A stretch of 64,000 nt of DNA, from assembly GCF_001612635.1 (NCBI RefSeq), contig NZ_BDAV01000013.1, forward strand, positions 1 to 64,000, written 5' to 3'. Both the position numbers and the translations under genes were made by a program. This DNA comes from Nocardia africana NBRC 100379. GTDB lineage: Bacteria; Actinomycetota; Actinomycetes; Mycobacteriales; Mycobacteriaceae. This document shows positions 46,967-55,867 of this stretch, piece by piece (within the stretch, counting starts at the first letter, position 1; each line of letters starts with the position of its first letter). The notes under the pieces were generated by a model. The model saw nothing but the letters and a program-made list of their open reading frames with translations. It did not search any database and was not told the origin of the DNA.

Positions 46967-47584
46967 ATGTCACAGAGTCAAGAGGTAGTGATAGGCAGTG
47001 ATCTCATCGATGCGACCGAGGCTGCCGTGGGCCGGTGGGGTCTGGGCGAGCTGACCTTGGAGCGAGTGGCGTCCGAGGCGGGCATGTCGCGAGCGACGAT
47101 TTATCGGCGAGGCGTGACGCGCGAGGACCTGGTGGCTGCATTGACCTCCCGCGCCGCCGACACCTTCCGCGACGAGATCTGGCCCGCCCTCACAAGTTCC
47201 GGGACGGCGGCCCAGCGGCTTCGAGCCGCGCTGGAGGCGATGTGCAGGACTGCCGACAAACATCTACCCGTGCTCGCCGGAATGTTCCTCGCACACGGCG
47301 AGGTCTTTCACAAACCCGGCCCGGACGCGCTCGTCGTGGATGTTTTCGCCGAACCCTTCGAACGACTACTGCGTGACGGCGTCGCCGACGGAAGCCTGCG
47401 CGACGTGCCACCGACCACCACGGCGACCGTGCTGTTCAACACGGTCGGCTGGGGCTACATCCACCTGCGAGCCGGACACGACTGGGATCCCGCAACCGCA
47501 CGTCGGGCAGTACTCGATCTGGTCTTGACGGGCCTGTTACCAGGAACTACCGAAGCGGCGGCTGCGGCAACCGAAAGGCCATGA
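46967..47584 (+). CDS. TetR-family repressor
   Basis: 205 residues from the ATG at 46967. The HTH is LGELTLERVASEAGMSRATI followed by YRRGVTREDL; the C-terminal domain has the helical TetR_C pattern. It probably represses the divergent membrane-protein gene through the 30-bp palindrome. There is little room for a ribosome site, so the transcript may be leaderless. Confidence 0.88.
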   Translation: MSQSQEVVIGSDLIDATEAAVGRWGLGELTLERVASEAGMSRATIYRRGVTREDLVAALTSRAADTFRDEIWPALTSSGTAAQRLRAALEAMCRTADKHLPVLAGMFLAHGEVFHKPGPDALVVDVFAEPFERLLRDGVADGSLRDVPPTTTATVLFNTVGWGYIHLRAGHDWDPATARRAVLDLVLTGLLPGTTEAAAAATERP

Positions 47585-47839
47585 CGTCGACGGGAAGCTG
47601 AGACGGACAACTACACCCGCGCACGGTACGACGATCGGGAAGCGCGATCCGCGAGGAAGGGCCGCGCGACCCGATCGCCGGCGCCACTACTGACGGCGCC
47701 CCGTGCTGCGGGCAGTGCAGCACAAGCTTTCGACGCAACGGTCGATCCCGGCCTCGCACGAATGCACGTCGAGCTCAGCCCGGTTTCGCCCGCCGCAGCG
47801 CCACAATCTGCGGCGCTGCGTTCCTCCTGGAGTGGGCGC

Positions 47840-49120
47840 TCAGGCGGACTCGGCCCCCTGCGCCACCGGCTGCGGCTGCGACTGGTCTCGCGCCGTCTGT
47901 TTCTGCGCGGATTTGTCCAGTCGTGCCAGCGCGAACGCCGACACCGCCCCGATGGCGATAAGTCCGACCCATACGGCCCAATCCATGCCGGCCGCGCGCG
48001 CCGCGCCGACTACGACACCGGTGGCGAGGTTGCCGACGAGAATGCCCACCCCGACCACGGTGTTGTAGAAGCCGTAATGCGTGGCGACGAGTTTGCCGCC
48101 CGACAGCGAGACGACGGTGTCCATTTCGAACGGGAACACCGCGGCCGTGCCGATCGCGAGAACGGCGGCCGAAAGCAGGAGCACCACAACGGCTGTCACG
48201 GTGCCGAAGTGCTGCGGGCCTGGCACGAGCACCAGTGGCACGAAGGCGATCGCGAGGATGCTCAGTCCGACGACCAGGCTGCGCCCGGTCCCCCAGCGGG
48301 CGCGGAACCAGGCGGTGATCCGCAATTGCCCGGCCACCGCGACGACACCAGACACCACGAACAACGCCGATGTCACGGTCTCGGCCCGAGGCTTATCGAT
48401 GTATTCGGCCTGCAGTGGCAGTGCCAGATACATCTGGAACGACAGCACATACGAGCCGATCATGGCGACCGCGAACGCGAGGAACCGGCGGTTCGCGACC
48501 ACGGTTCGCCAGTCGTCGAGCACCGAGGTGCGTTCGGCAGGTGCGCTCGCCTGGCGGGTCGGCAGCGCGAATAGTTGGGCAATCGTCAGCACCGCGAACA
48601 CCGCGGCGGCCACGCCCGCGGCCATCCGGAAATCCAACGCCATCAACGCGAGCCCGACGAGCGGGCCGGCCAGGATTCCCGCCTGGTAGAAGATGTTGAA
48701 CACCGCGAACGCTTCGAGGCGACGTTCACCCGTATCGGCCGCCAGATAGGCGCGCACGGCAGGGTTGAACAGTGCGCCGGCGAAACCCGTTGCGGCCGAG
48801 GCGATCAGCAACAGTGGGAGCGAGGTGGCGAACATCAGCATGCCGAAGCCGACTGTGCGCAGTAGACATCCGGCCACGATCAGTGGCTTGTAGCCGAGTC
48901 GGTCGGCCAGGGTGCCTCCGACCAGGAACATCCCCTGCTGGGAGAAGTTCCGCACACCCAGGACGAGCCCGACTGCCCAGGCCGCCAGACCGAGCGGTCC
49001 GGCGAGGTAGCCGGCCAGGTACGGCATCAGCATGTAGAAGCCGAGGTTGATGCCGAACTGGTTGATCATCAGCAGACGCGCGGCCATATCGAAGCTGCGG
49101 AACTGTTTGATCACGGTCAC
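47840..49120 (-). CDS. MFS exporter coupled to a cysteine-synthase-like gene
   Basis: 426 residues with about 12 helices. The MFS A-motif [14 protein letters not shown] lies between helices 2 and 3, and the fold resembles MdtH-type multidrug or metabolite exporters. The GTG start overlaps the stop of the upstream enzyme gene by 4 bases (GTGA), so both are translated together; the exported compound may be the product of that enzyme. Confidence 0.85.
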   Translation of the reverse strand: MTVIKQFRSFDMAARLLMINQFGINLGFYMLMPYLAGYLAGPLGLAAWAVGLVLGVRNFSQQGMFLVGGTLADRLGYKPLIVAGCLLRTVGFGMLMFATSLPLLLIASAATGFAGALFNPAVRAYLAADTGERRLEAFAVFNIFYQAGILAGPLVGLALMALDFRMAAGVAAAVFAVLTIAQLFALPTRQASAPAERTSVLDDWRTVVANRRFLAFAVAMIGSYVLSFQMYLALPLQAEYIDKPRAETVTSALFVVSGVVAVAGQLRITAWFRARWGTGRSLVVGLSILAIAFVPLVLVPGPQHFGTVTAVVVLLLSAAVLAIGTAAVFPFEMDTVVSLSGGKLVATHYGFYNTVVGVGILVGNLATGVVVGAARAAGMDWAVWVGLIAIGAVSAFALARLDKSAQKQTARDQSQPQPVAQGAESA

Positions 49121-50238
49121 GACGCCGACTCCAGGTCGATGCCCAACGTGCGGGGGTCGATGACGGTGGTGCAGCGGGTCCACGAGGTGACCACCCGCTC
49201 GGTCGGATGAGCCACCACTTCCGGTTCGATCGGCGGATCGGCGTCGAACAACCCGTTCTCCTCGCAATAGGCGTCGTTGTAGACGGTGTCGAAATAGCGG
49301 TGCGGGCCATCGGGGAACACGGCCGCAATCCGGGTCCCGGCGTTGTGGACTCGGGCCGCCCAACCGGCGACCAGCCCCACCGCCCCGACACTCCACCCGC
49401 CGCTGGCGTGGTGGGTGGCGGCCAGGGTACGACATGCCCACACCGCCTCCGAGGGCGCCACCCAGTGGATCTCGTCGAACGCGTCGTAGTCGACGTTGCG
49501 GGGATGAATGCTCGAACCCAGGCCGCGCATCAGGCGGGGCCCGGCGGGTTGCCCGAAGATCGTCGAGGACACCGTATCCACGCCGATCAGCTTCAGCCGG
49601 GGATTGAACTTGCGCAGAACCCGCGCGACGCCCGCCGAATGTCCGCCGGTGCCGACGGCGCACACCAGCACATCGATGCGGTCCAATTGCTGGACGAGCT
49701 CGAGTGCGAGGGATTCGTAACCATCGACGTTGTCGGGGTTGCTGTATTGGTCCGGGCACCACGCGTCGGGCTCAGCAGCCATCAGTTCGGCGACACGGTC
49801 GCGCCGGGCCTGCTGCCAACCACCGGTCGGGTGCGCCTCGGTGACCAGGTCCACCCGGGCACCGTAGGCGGAGAGCAGCCGCACGACCATCGGCTCCATC
49901 CCCGGATCGGTCACCACGGTCACCGGATGACCGTGCACCATCCCTGCCAGGGCCAACCCCAAACCCAAGGTGCCACTCGATGATTCGATGATCCGCGCAC
50001 CCGGGACGAGGTCACCGCGTTGTTCGGCACGACGCACCATGTGCAGAGCCGGTCGATCCTTCATCCCTCCCGGATTGGCGCCTTCCAGCTTGGCCCAGAA
50101 TCCTCGGCCGGCCGGAGCCAGTGGCTCACCGACCCACAACACCGGGGTATTTCCGACCAGACCTCGCGGCATGACCGCCGGTGTCGGCGCCTCGGTTGTC
50201 GAGACATCTTCCGGTGCCTCGAGCACAATTTTGTCCAT
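49117..50238 (-). CDS. PLP-dependent cysteine-synthase/SbnA-like enzyme
   Basis: 373 residues from the ATG at 50238. It is a fold-type II PLP enzyme: [10 protein letters not shown] at the start, the PLP lysine in [10 protein letters not shown], the phosphate/substrate loop [12 protein letters not shown] and the cofactor Gly loop VGTGGHSAG. The family makes cysteine, diaminopropionate or related amino acids by beta-replacement. The extended C-terminus and the coupled exporter suggest a special product instead of housekeeping cysteine synthesis. Confidence 0.85.
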   Translation of the reverse strand: MDKIVLEAPEDVSTTEAPTPAVMPRGLVGNTPVLWVGEPLAPAGRGFWAKLEGANPGGMKDRPALHMVRRAEQRGDLVPGARIIESSSGTLGLGLALAGMVHGHPVTVVTDPGMEPMVVRLLSAYGARVDLVTEAHPTGGWQQARRDRVAELMAAEPDAWCPDQYSNPDNVDGYESLALELVQQLDRIDVLVCAVGTGGHSAGVARVLRKFNPRLKLIGVDTVSSTIFGQPAGPRLMRGLGSSIHPRNVDYDAFDEIHWVAPSEAVWACRTLAATHHASGGWSVGAVGLVAGWAARVHNAGTRIAAVFPDGPHRYFDTVYNDAYCEENGLFDADPPIEPEVVAHPTERVVTSWTRCTTVIDPRTLGIDLESAS

Positions 50239-50339
50239 GACTGTCGCTTTCGGTATCGGTCCGCCCGAATGGGCGGTGCAGCGTGAGCGGGCAGCGGACA
50301 CCGGCCGATGACAGTGGCCATCGACCTGTCGCTAGCCGA

Positions 50340-50762
50340 TCAGCGGCGATCGATACACAAACGAGTCAGAATTCCGCGCCCGGTCAGGGCAGTCGGGGTA
50401 GGCAGCGGCGGGCCACGCACCGCCAGCGCAATCGAACCCGCCACCGAGATCGCCGCCAACGCGACCATCGCGAGGAACAACACCAGGCCCAAGAGCATCG
50501 TCTTCTGCGGATTCGCCGGCAGCGCCGACTTCAGAACGCAGTGAGCCGCATGCGAGCAGCAATCGTCTCCGGGCACGTGAAGGCCGAGGTCGAGATGCCC
50601 CACCGCACTCGCGGCCGATACCACGTCGCCCGAGGTCATCGTCGGGTGCACATGAGTGTCGCCACCGGGTCGCACGCAGTCGAAATGCAAGGCCACGAGC
50701 ACAAGGAGGGCGACGAGCGCCAGCGCGGGGACGCCAAAGCGGAGGCGACTGATCAGGCTCAC
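50340..50762 (-). CDS. LpqS-like copper-associated membrane protein
   Basis: 140 residues: an N-terminal helix with a Cys (ALVALLVLVALHFDC), a His/Cys-containing loop (THVHPTM, GDDCCSHAAHC), a second helix (MLLGLVLFLAMVALAAISVA) and the C-terminal GRGILTRLCIDRR. This layout resembles mycobacterial LpqS and related copper-induced proteins. The GTG start overlaps the small upstream gene. The family assignment is tentative. Confidence 0.55.
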   Translation of the reverse strand: MSLISRLRFGVPALALVALLVLVALHFDCVRPGGDTHVHPTMTSGDVVSAASAVGHLDLGLHVPGDDCCSHAAHCVLKSALPANPQKTMLLGLVLFLAMVALAAISVAGSIALAVRGPPLPTPTALTGRGILTRLCIDRR

Positions 50763-50887
50763 TGCGGAGCCACCGAGATCGATCCGGCATCCGCGTGCGT
50801 GAATGGCGAGAATCGGACGGTCAAGCGCGGCGACATGGAGGCAGTTCCGTTAGGCAACAGCGCGCGATAGTTCGGACCGCAGCTCAT
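50759..50887 (-). CDS. 42-residue protein translationally coupled to the LpqS-like gene
   Basis: The ATG at 50887 has AGGGAGG eight bases upstream, an excellent ribosome site. The frame (MSCGPNYRALLPNGTASMSP... to ISVAPQ) ends with TGA overlapping the next GTG (GTGA). The strong initiation signal and coupling argue it is translated, either as a small protein or as a leader. No homologue recognised. Confidence 0.45.
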   Translation of the reverse strand: MSCGPNYRALLPNGTASMSPRLTVRFSPFTHADAGSISVAPQ

Positions 50888-50987
50888 GAGCCGAACCTCC
50901 CTACGTCGAAATGCGTTGCATCGGAATATCTTTCGGGTGATGCCATCGCGACACACGATACGCGATCGACATCCGCTGGCAACAATC

Positions 50988-51011
50988 TACTATCTCCGTA
51001 CGGACTTAGTT
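50988..51011 (-). promoter_or_regulatory. BlaI-like palindrome upstream of the LpqS-like operon
   Basis: TACTATC-TCCGTACGGA-CTTAGTT: a perfect central 10-bp palindrome with imperfect TACTA/TAGT-type flanks, about 100 bases before the 50887 start. The weakest match of the set. Confidence 0.4.
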
Positions 51012-51367
51012 GATCGTACGTGAGGAAGACCACGAATACCGAGGATGACACCCCGCCATCCGCCGAACGGTCGTCGCCCACCCTACCGGAGGGTACCCCG
51101 GGGGGGTTAATTGACATTGGGTATTTCCGGATTTATCGGACACGAAATAGGGCGGTAACCCCGGGGTTCACCGCCGGCGCCCCAGTGGCCACAAGACCGA
51201 TTCCGGAGGCTCACGCCACGGCCACTCGCCACCTAGCGACGCCCCGCCGGGTCGCAGATCGATAGGGTCATTACGCCTACCCACCGAACTGACCAGCACG
51301 CACCCGAACCTGGACAGCAACGGTCGGAGCGATCTTGCGGGCAACGTCGTCGACCTGCTACTACTAT

Positions 51368-51386
51368 CTATGTACGTATTACATAG
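51368..51386 (+). promoter_or_regulatory. BlaI-like palindrome upstream of blaI
   Basis: CTATGTA-CGTAT-TACATAG with an added TACTAT half-site just to its left (51362-51367). It resembles the TACA/TGTA operators of BlaI/MecI. It lies about 185 bases before the repressor start, fitting autoregulation. Confidence 0.65.
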
Positions 51387-51569
51387 AAAGCTCGTGCTGG
51401 TTCGATCGCGGCACGGGACGCCGATGCCTGACGGCGTTCGCGGTCGGCGGGACGGACGCTGATCCTCATCCAGCCCCGTCTCGCCGCCGCACCCACGACC
51501 GATCGATCGGAGAACGATTTCCCTACCGACCTGGTGGCCTAGGCTCGAACCAGGCAGGAGGGACGACAA

Positions 51570-51932
51570 GTGCAGCAACTCGGCGATCTGGAAGCGGCCG
51601 TCATGGACGTGATCTGGCGTACCGACGAACCGGTCCGCGTGCGGGAGGTACTGGCCGGGCTCGGAGACGAGCGGCCGCTGGCGTACACGACGGTGATGAC
51701 GGTGATGGACAACTTGCACCGCAAGGGCTGGCTACAGCGCGAGCGCAGGGGCAGGGCCTACTGGTACGTGCCCACCCGCACTCGCGCCGAGGCCGCCGCC
51801 GATGAGCTACGCGCAGTCCTCGACGCAGCCGATGATCCCGACGGGGTGTTGTTGCAGTTCATGCGGGGGGTCTCCGAAGCGGAATCGAAAGCGTTGCGGC
51901 GAGGCCTGCGCGCGCGGGGCCGACGCGGGTGA
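51570..51932 (+). CDS. blaI: BlaI/MecI/CopY-family repressor
   Basis: 120 residues from a GTG with AGGAGGG seven bases upstream. Winged helix LGDLEAAVMDVIWRTDEPVR, AYTTVMTVMDNLHRKGWLQR and the RRGRAYWYVPT wing are typical of BlaI. There is no C-terminal CxC metal motif, so it is BlaI-like and not CopY-like. It overlaps the M56 protease gene by 4 bases, as in blaI-blaR pairs. It probably binds the TACTA/TAGTA palindromes found across 42-64 kb. Confidence 0.9.
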   Translation: MQQLGDLEAAVMDVIWRTDEPVRVREVLAGLGDERPLAYTTVMTVMDNLHRKGWLQRERRGRAYWYVPTRTRAEAAADELRAVLDAADDPDGVLLQFMRGVSEAESKALRRGLRARGRRG

Positions 51933-52852
51933 TCACCGGGGTGGTCGGATTGGCGGGCGCGGTAGTCATTGCGTTCGGCGCTCCCCCGGCGCTTCGGGTC
52001 ATGCTGCGGCGGACGGATCCGCGGCTCGTTCTCATGGCGTGGGCGTCACTGCTCAGCGCGAGCGCGGCGCTGCTGATGGCACCGCTGTTCATTAGCCTGG
52101 CACCGCGTCACGGCGGTCCTGCCGCACTGATGTCCTGGGCGCACCGCTGCTTGCCCGGAGCGCATGACGCCGTCCCCGCCCGGCTCGTAGCCGCGATCGG
52201 GATCGTCGGTGTCGCCGTGTCGGTCACGGCCGCAATTCGATTCGCGCTGCGCTGGCGAGCGGTGTCTCGGCAACGAAGTATTGCGCTCGACAAACACCGG
52301 AATCTGTCTCGCATCCTGCACGGAACCGTCGATCTCCCTGTGCTGTGGCTACCGTCGCCCGCACCGTTCGCCTACAGTTTGGCCGGTCGACCGGCGATGA
52401 TCGTCGCCGGTCAAGGCTTGACGGCGCGGCTGGATCCGGCCGCGGTGGGCGCCGTGCTGGCGCATGAGCACGCGCATGTGCGTGGCCGCCATCACCTGCT
52501 GGTCACGGTCGCCGAGGCTGTCGCCTACGCCGTGCCCTGGCTGCCGGTCGCGCGGTGTTCACCGGAACTGGTCCGTGCACTGGTCGAGCTCGACGCCGAT
52601 GGACACGCGGCCGAAATGTTCGGATCCGCTGCTGTCCATCGCGCATTGACCCGCCTGGGCGATGTCCCGGCTCCCACATCCGTGCTGGCGATTGCCGAGG
52701 ATTGTGTCGAATTGCGGCTCGCCCGCCTCGCCGAGGCGGGCGCCCGCAACCGAATTCACCCGCGCAGAGCGGCGGCTGCCGCCCTTGCAGCGCCCGCCCT
52801 GCCGGTCCTGCTGCTCGTGGCCACCTTCGTGGTGACGTCATGCGGCGAATAG
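51929..52852 (+). CDS. M56 (BlaR1-like) membrane metalloprotease
   Basis: 307 residues with about four to five predicted helices and the zinc motif HEHAHVRGRHH (HExxH) followed by the third-ligand region LVELDADGHAAEMFG. It ends with a hydrophobic helix (PALPVLLLVATFVVTSCG). The penicillin-binding sensor domain of BlaR1 is absent, so the inducing signal must differ or come from another protein. It likely controls cleavage or release of BlaI. Confidence 0.88.
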   Translation: MITGVVGLAGAVVIAFGAPPALRVMLRRTDPRLVLMAWASLLSASAALLMAPLFISLAPRHGGPAALMSWAHRCLPGAHDAVPARLVAAIGIVGVAVSVTAAIRFALRWRAVSRQRSIALDKHRNLSRILHGTVDLPVLWLPSPAPFAYSLAGRPAMIVAGQGLTARLDPAAVGAVLAHEHAHVRGRHHLLVTVAEAVAYAVPWLPVARCSPELVRALVELDADGHAAEMFGSAAVHRALTRLGDVPAPTSVLAIAEDCVELRLARLAEAGARNRIHPRRAAAAALAAPALPVLLLVATFVVTSCGE

Positions 52853-52877
52853 CTGCTCGACTGTTCTGACCTGCCGG

Positions 52878-54299
52878 TCACGGTACTGCGAGCGGTCCGG
52901 TCATCGCATCCATGATGGGGCCGGCGAGGATTCCCACCGCTATCGATGCGGTCGCTGCCGCGTATGCCACCCACGTGTTGATCGGTTCCGGTGCGGTGCC
53001 CTGCCTGGCTCCGCTCAGGGTCGGCACGATCCAGCGCAGATAGTAGAAGACGCTCGCGACGGCGTTGGCGACCGCGACGACCACGAGCCACCCGTATCCG
53101 GCGTCGAATGCGGCGGTGAATACGCTCAACTTCCCGACGAAGACGCCGGTGGGCGGGGTGCCGATCAACCCGAGCAGACAGACGATCAACGCCACGATCA
53201 CACTGGGATGCCGCCGCAACTTTCCGGTGTAGTCGTCGATCGTGCGCAGGGCGGGCATCGCGCATACCACGGCGAAAGCGCCGAGATTGGTTACCGCGTA
53301 GGCCGCCAGATAGATCAGTACGGCAGGTAGTGCGAGGTCGCTGCGGTCCAGTGCGACGACGCCGACGAGCAGGTAGCCGATCTGGCTGATCGTCGAATAG
53401 CCGAGCAGCCGCCGCACATCGGTTTGGAAGAAGGCCGCAAAGTTTCCGAGAACCATTGTGGCCGTGGCGATTATCGCGACCAGCAGGCGCCAGTTCAGTC
53501 CGCTCGGTTCCAGCACCATGGCAGCGAGGCGGTAGATCGCCACGACCGCGCCGAGTTTGGGCACGGTGGTGACCAGCGCCGCGACCGGTGCCCGGGTGCC
53601 CGCGACGACATCGGGGATCCAGAAATGTGCCGGCACCGCTCCCGCCTTGAACAACAGGCCACCGAGCACCGCGACCGCACCCACCACGAGCGCAGCCTGC
53701 GGCGCCCCGTGCGCACTAGACCCCAACGCCGGATACGCGGTGGCACCGCCCGCGCCGTAAACGATCGCCGCGCCGAACACCATGGTCGTCCCGAACAGCG
53801 CTCCCAACAGGTAATACTTCAGCGCCGCTTCGGTTCCCAGCCCGTCCTTGCCGAACCCGACGAGTGCGTAGAGGGGGACGCTCGCCAGCAGATAGGCCAC
53901 GATCAATACCAGCAAGTCTTCGGCACCCGCGAGCAGGATCGCCCCGAGACCACTCAGGACGAGCAAGACGACGAACTCGGATTCTCTTGCCGCCCTGCGC
54001 GTTTCCGGCGCAGACATGGCCAGCAGCACCAGCAGCGAACTGGCTACGACCAACCGCACGGTATTGGTGGCCGCGTCGATGCCGTAGCTGCCGTCGAACA
54101 CGGTGCGCGCCGGATCGCTCCACACCGGTACCGTGGTCGCGACGACGCCCACCGCACCCGCCGCGGCGATTACGCGCACGACCCATTGTCGTCGGCGCGG
54201 CAGGAACGAGCCGAGCAGCAAACCGGCGACCGCGGCGATGGCCAATGTCGCCTCCGGCGCCAGCGCGAGCAGATCCCGGACCATCATGTCCTCGGACAT
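52878..54299 (-). CDS. nuoN: Complex I-like membrane subunit NuoN
   Basis: 473 residues from the ATG at 54299, with GGGAGAG nine bases upstream; ATGs at 54308 and 54317 are alternatives. It is a 14-helix antiporter-like subunit with the channel Lys residues in GGLLFKAGAVPAHFWIPD, TVPKLGAVVAIYRLA and TGVFVGKLSVF. The conserved Glu of TM5 (ELLSLPLY in typical NuoN) appears to be missing: the sequence is AYLLASVPLYAL. Last gene of the operon. Confidence 0.9.
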   Translation of the reverse strand: MSEDMMVRDLLALAPEATLAIAAVAGLLLGSFLPRRRQWVVRVIAAAGAVGVVATTVPVWSDPARTVFDGSYGIDAATNTVRLVVASSLLVLLAMSAPETRRAARESEFVVLLVLSGLGAILLAGAEDLLVLIVAYLLASVPLYALVGFGKDGLGTEAALKYYLLGALFGTTMVFGAAIVYGAGGATAYPALGSSAHGAPQAALVVGAVAVLGGLLFKAGAVPAHFWIPDVVAGTRAPVAALVTTVPKLGAVVAIYRLAAMVLEPSGLNWRLLVAIIATATMVLGNFAAFFQTDVRRLLGYSTISQIGYLLVGVVALDRSDLALPAVLIYLAAYAVTNLGAFAVVCAMPALRTIDDYTGKLRRHPSVIVALIVCLLGLIGTPPTGVFVGKLSVFTAAFDAGYGWLVVVAVANAVASVFYYLRWIVPTLSGARQGTAPEPINTWVAYAAATASIAVGILAGPIMDAMTGPLAVP

Positions 54300-54318
54300 G
54301 GGCCCCATCTCTCCCATC

Positions 54319-55818
54319 TCAGCGCACCACCAACCGGCCGAGGGATGTCGCGGCCGGTTCGATGACATCGAGCAGGAAACGCGGCACGATGCCGATCACC
54401 AGCGACGCGCCCATCAAGGGAATGATCGACACCGCTTCTGGCGCAGTAAAATCGGCGAAGGGCTCGTCCCGCGATTCGCCGAGCGCCAGGCGTTGATAGG
54501 CCCGCAGCAGCAAGGCAGCGGTGATCAGAATTCCGAGGAACGCCAGCGCGGTGTACACCGGTGCGGGACCGAAGGATCCGGTGAAGATCTGGAATTCGGC
54601 GATGAACCCGGAGAAGCCGGGCAGTCCGAGCGAGGCGAACATGGCCGCGGCCATTGTGGCCGCGAATATCGGTGCCTGCCCGGCCAATCCGCCGTAGGCG
54701 TCGAGATCGTAGGTGTGGCGGCGCTCGTAGAGCACTCCGGCCAGCAGGAACAGGGCGCCGGTGATCAGGCCGTGGCTGACCATCTGGGTGACCGCACCGG
54801 TCACCGCGAGGGTGCGCGCTTGCTCACTGTTGTGCGCGATCAGTCCGGCCGCACCGACCGCCAGCACGATATAGCCCATGTGGTTGACCGAAGTGTAGGC
54901 GATCATGCGCTTGAAGTTGTTCTGCGCCAACGCGACCAGCGCACCGTAGAGCACGCTAATCACCCCGATGATCACGATCACCAGCGCATACCGTCGCCAC
55001 GCATCGGGCAGCATCGGCATCGCAATCCGCACGAAGCCGTAAGTGCCCAATTTCAGCAGCACACCCGCCAGAATCGCCGAACCGGCCGCCGGTGCCTCGG
55101 TGTGCGCGGGCGGCAGCCAGGTATGGAACGGCACGGTCGGCGTCTTGACCGCCAAACCCACCACGATTGCCACCAGCGCGACCGTTCCGCGAGCAACGTT
55201 GCCGGCCAAAGGATTCGCCGCGGTCAACTCGACAATATCGAAGGTGTGCGGGTCCGCTGCCAGATACAGCACGATGAAGCCGACGAGCAGTGCCAGCGAG
55301 CCGATGAATGTGTACAGGAAAAACTGCAGTGCCGCCCGGCGCGCCTGCGTGTGTCCCCATCCGTTGATCACGAAGTACATCCCGACGATCGACAGATCGA
55401 AGAAAACGAAGAACAACACCAGATCCAGCGAGACGAAAACGCCCAGACAGACCGATTCCAGGAACAGGAACAACGCCGCGTACCACCGGACCCGCCGTGT
55501 TTCGCGCAGTGAATAGATCGCGCACGCCAGAAACAGCACCGTGGTCAACGCCAGCAACGGCAGGCTGAGCCCGTCGACGCCGACGTGATATCCGGCCCGC
55601 AGACTCGGAATCCAATCCACCCGTGCCTCGTCCGCGAACCCGCCGGCCGCGGGCGGATTGCGCCGATACCGCAGCCAGAGCGCGACGACCAGCGCCACTT
55701 CCACCGCGCTGCCGCCGATCCACAGCCACAGGGCGCCGCGGTCACCGATCCGCGGCAGGGCGACAACGGCGACCGCGACCAGCAGCGGCAGGAAGACTAG
55801 AACGCTGAGCACGCTCAC
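54319..55818 (-). CDS. nuoM: Complex I-like membrane subunit NuoM
   Basis: 499 residues, an antiporter-like subunit. Channel lysines are present (VGLAVKTPTVPFHTWLPPAH, GVLLKLGTYG). The TM5 Glu of typical NuoM (FWE) is Asp141 here (FFVFFDLSIVGMYF). It is separated from nuoL by 49 bases, and its stop lies 19 bases before the chosen nuoN start. Confidence 0.93.
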   Translation of the reverse strand: MSVLSVLVFLPLLVAVAVVALPRIGDRGALWLWIGGSAVEVALVVALWLRYRRNPPAAGGFADEARVDWIPSLRAGYHVGVDGLSLPLLALTTVLFLACAIYSLRETRRVRWYAALFLFLESVCLGVFVSLDLVLFFVFFDLSIVGMYFVINGWGHTQARRAALQFFLYTFIGSLALLVGFIVLYLAADPHTFDIVELTAANPLAGNVARGTVALVAIVVGLAVKTPTVPFHTWLPPAHTEAPAAGSAILAGVLLKLGTYGFVRIAMPMLPDAWRRYALVIVIIGVISVLYGALVALAQNNFKRMIAYTSVNHMGYIVLAVGAAGLIAHNSEQARTLAVTGAVTQMVSHGLITGALFLLAGVLYERRHTYDLDAYGGLAGQAPIFAATMAAAMFASLGLPGFSGFIAEFQIFTGSFGPAPVYTALAFLGILITAALLLRAYQRLALGESRDEPFADFTAPEAVSIIPLMGASLVIGIVPRFLLDVIEPAATSLGRLVVR

Positions 55819-55867
55819 CTCACCTTTCGGGGTCGCGCATTTGTCGCGACTGTGTGGATACCGGTGC

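Noticed and set aside
51094-51110. A fourth CsoR-like operator (TACCCCGGGGGGGTTAA)
   Set aside because: Only one half-site fits and no copper gene starts nearby; too weak to report as a feature.
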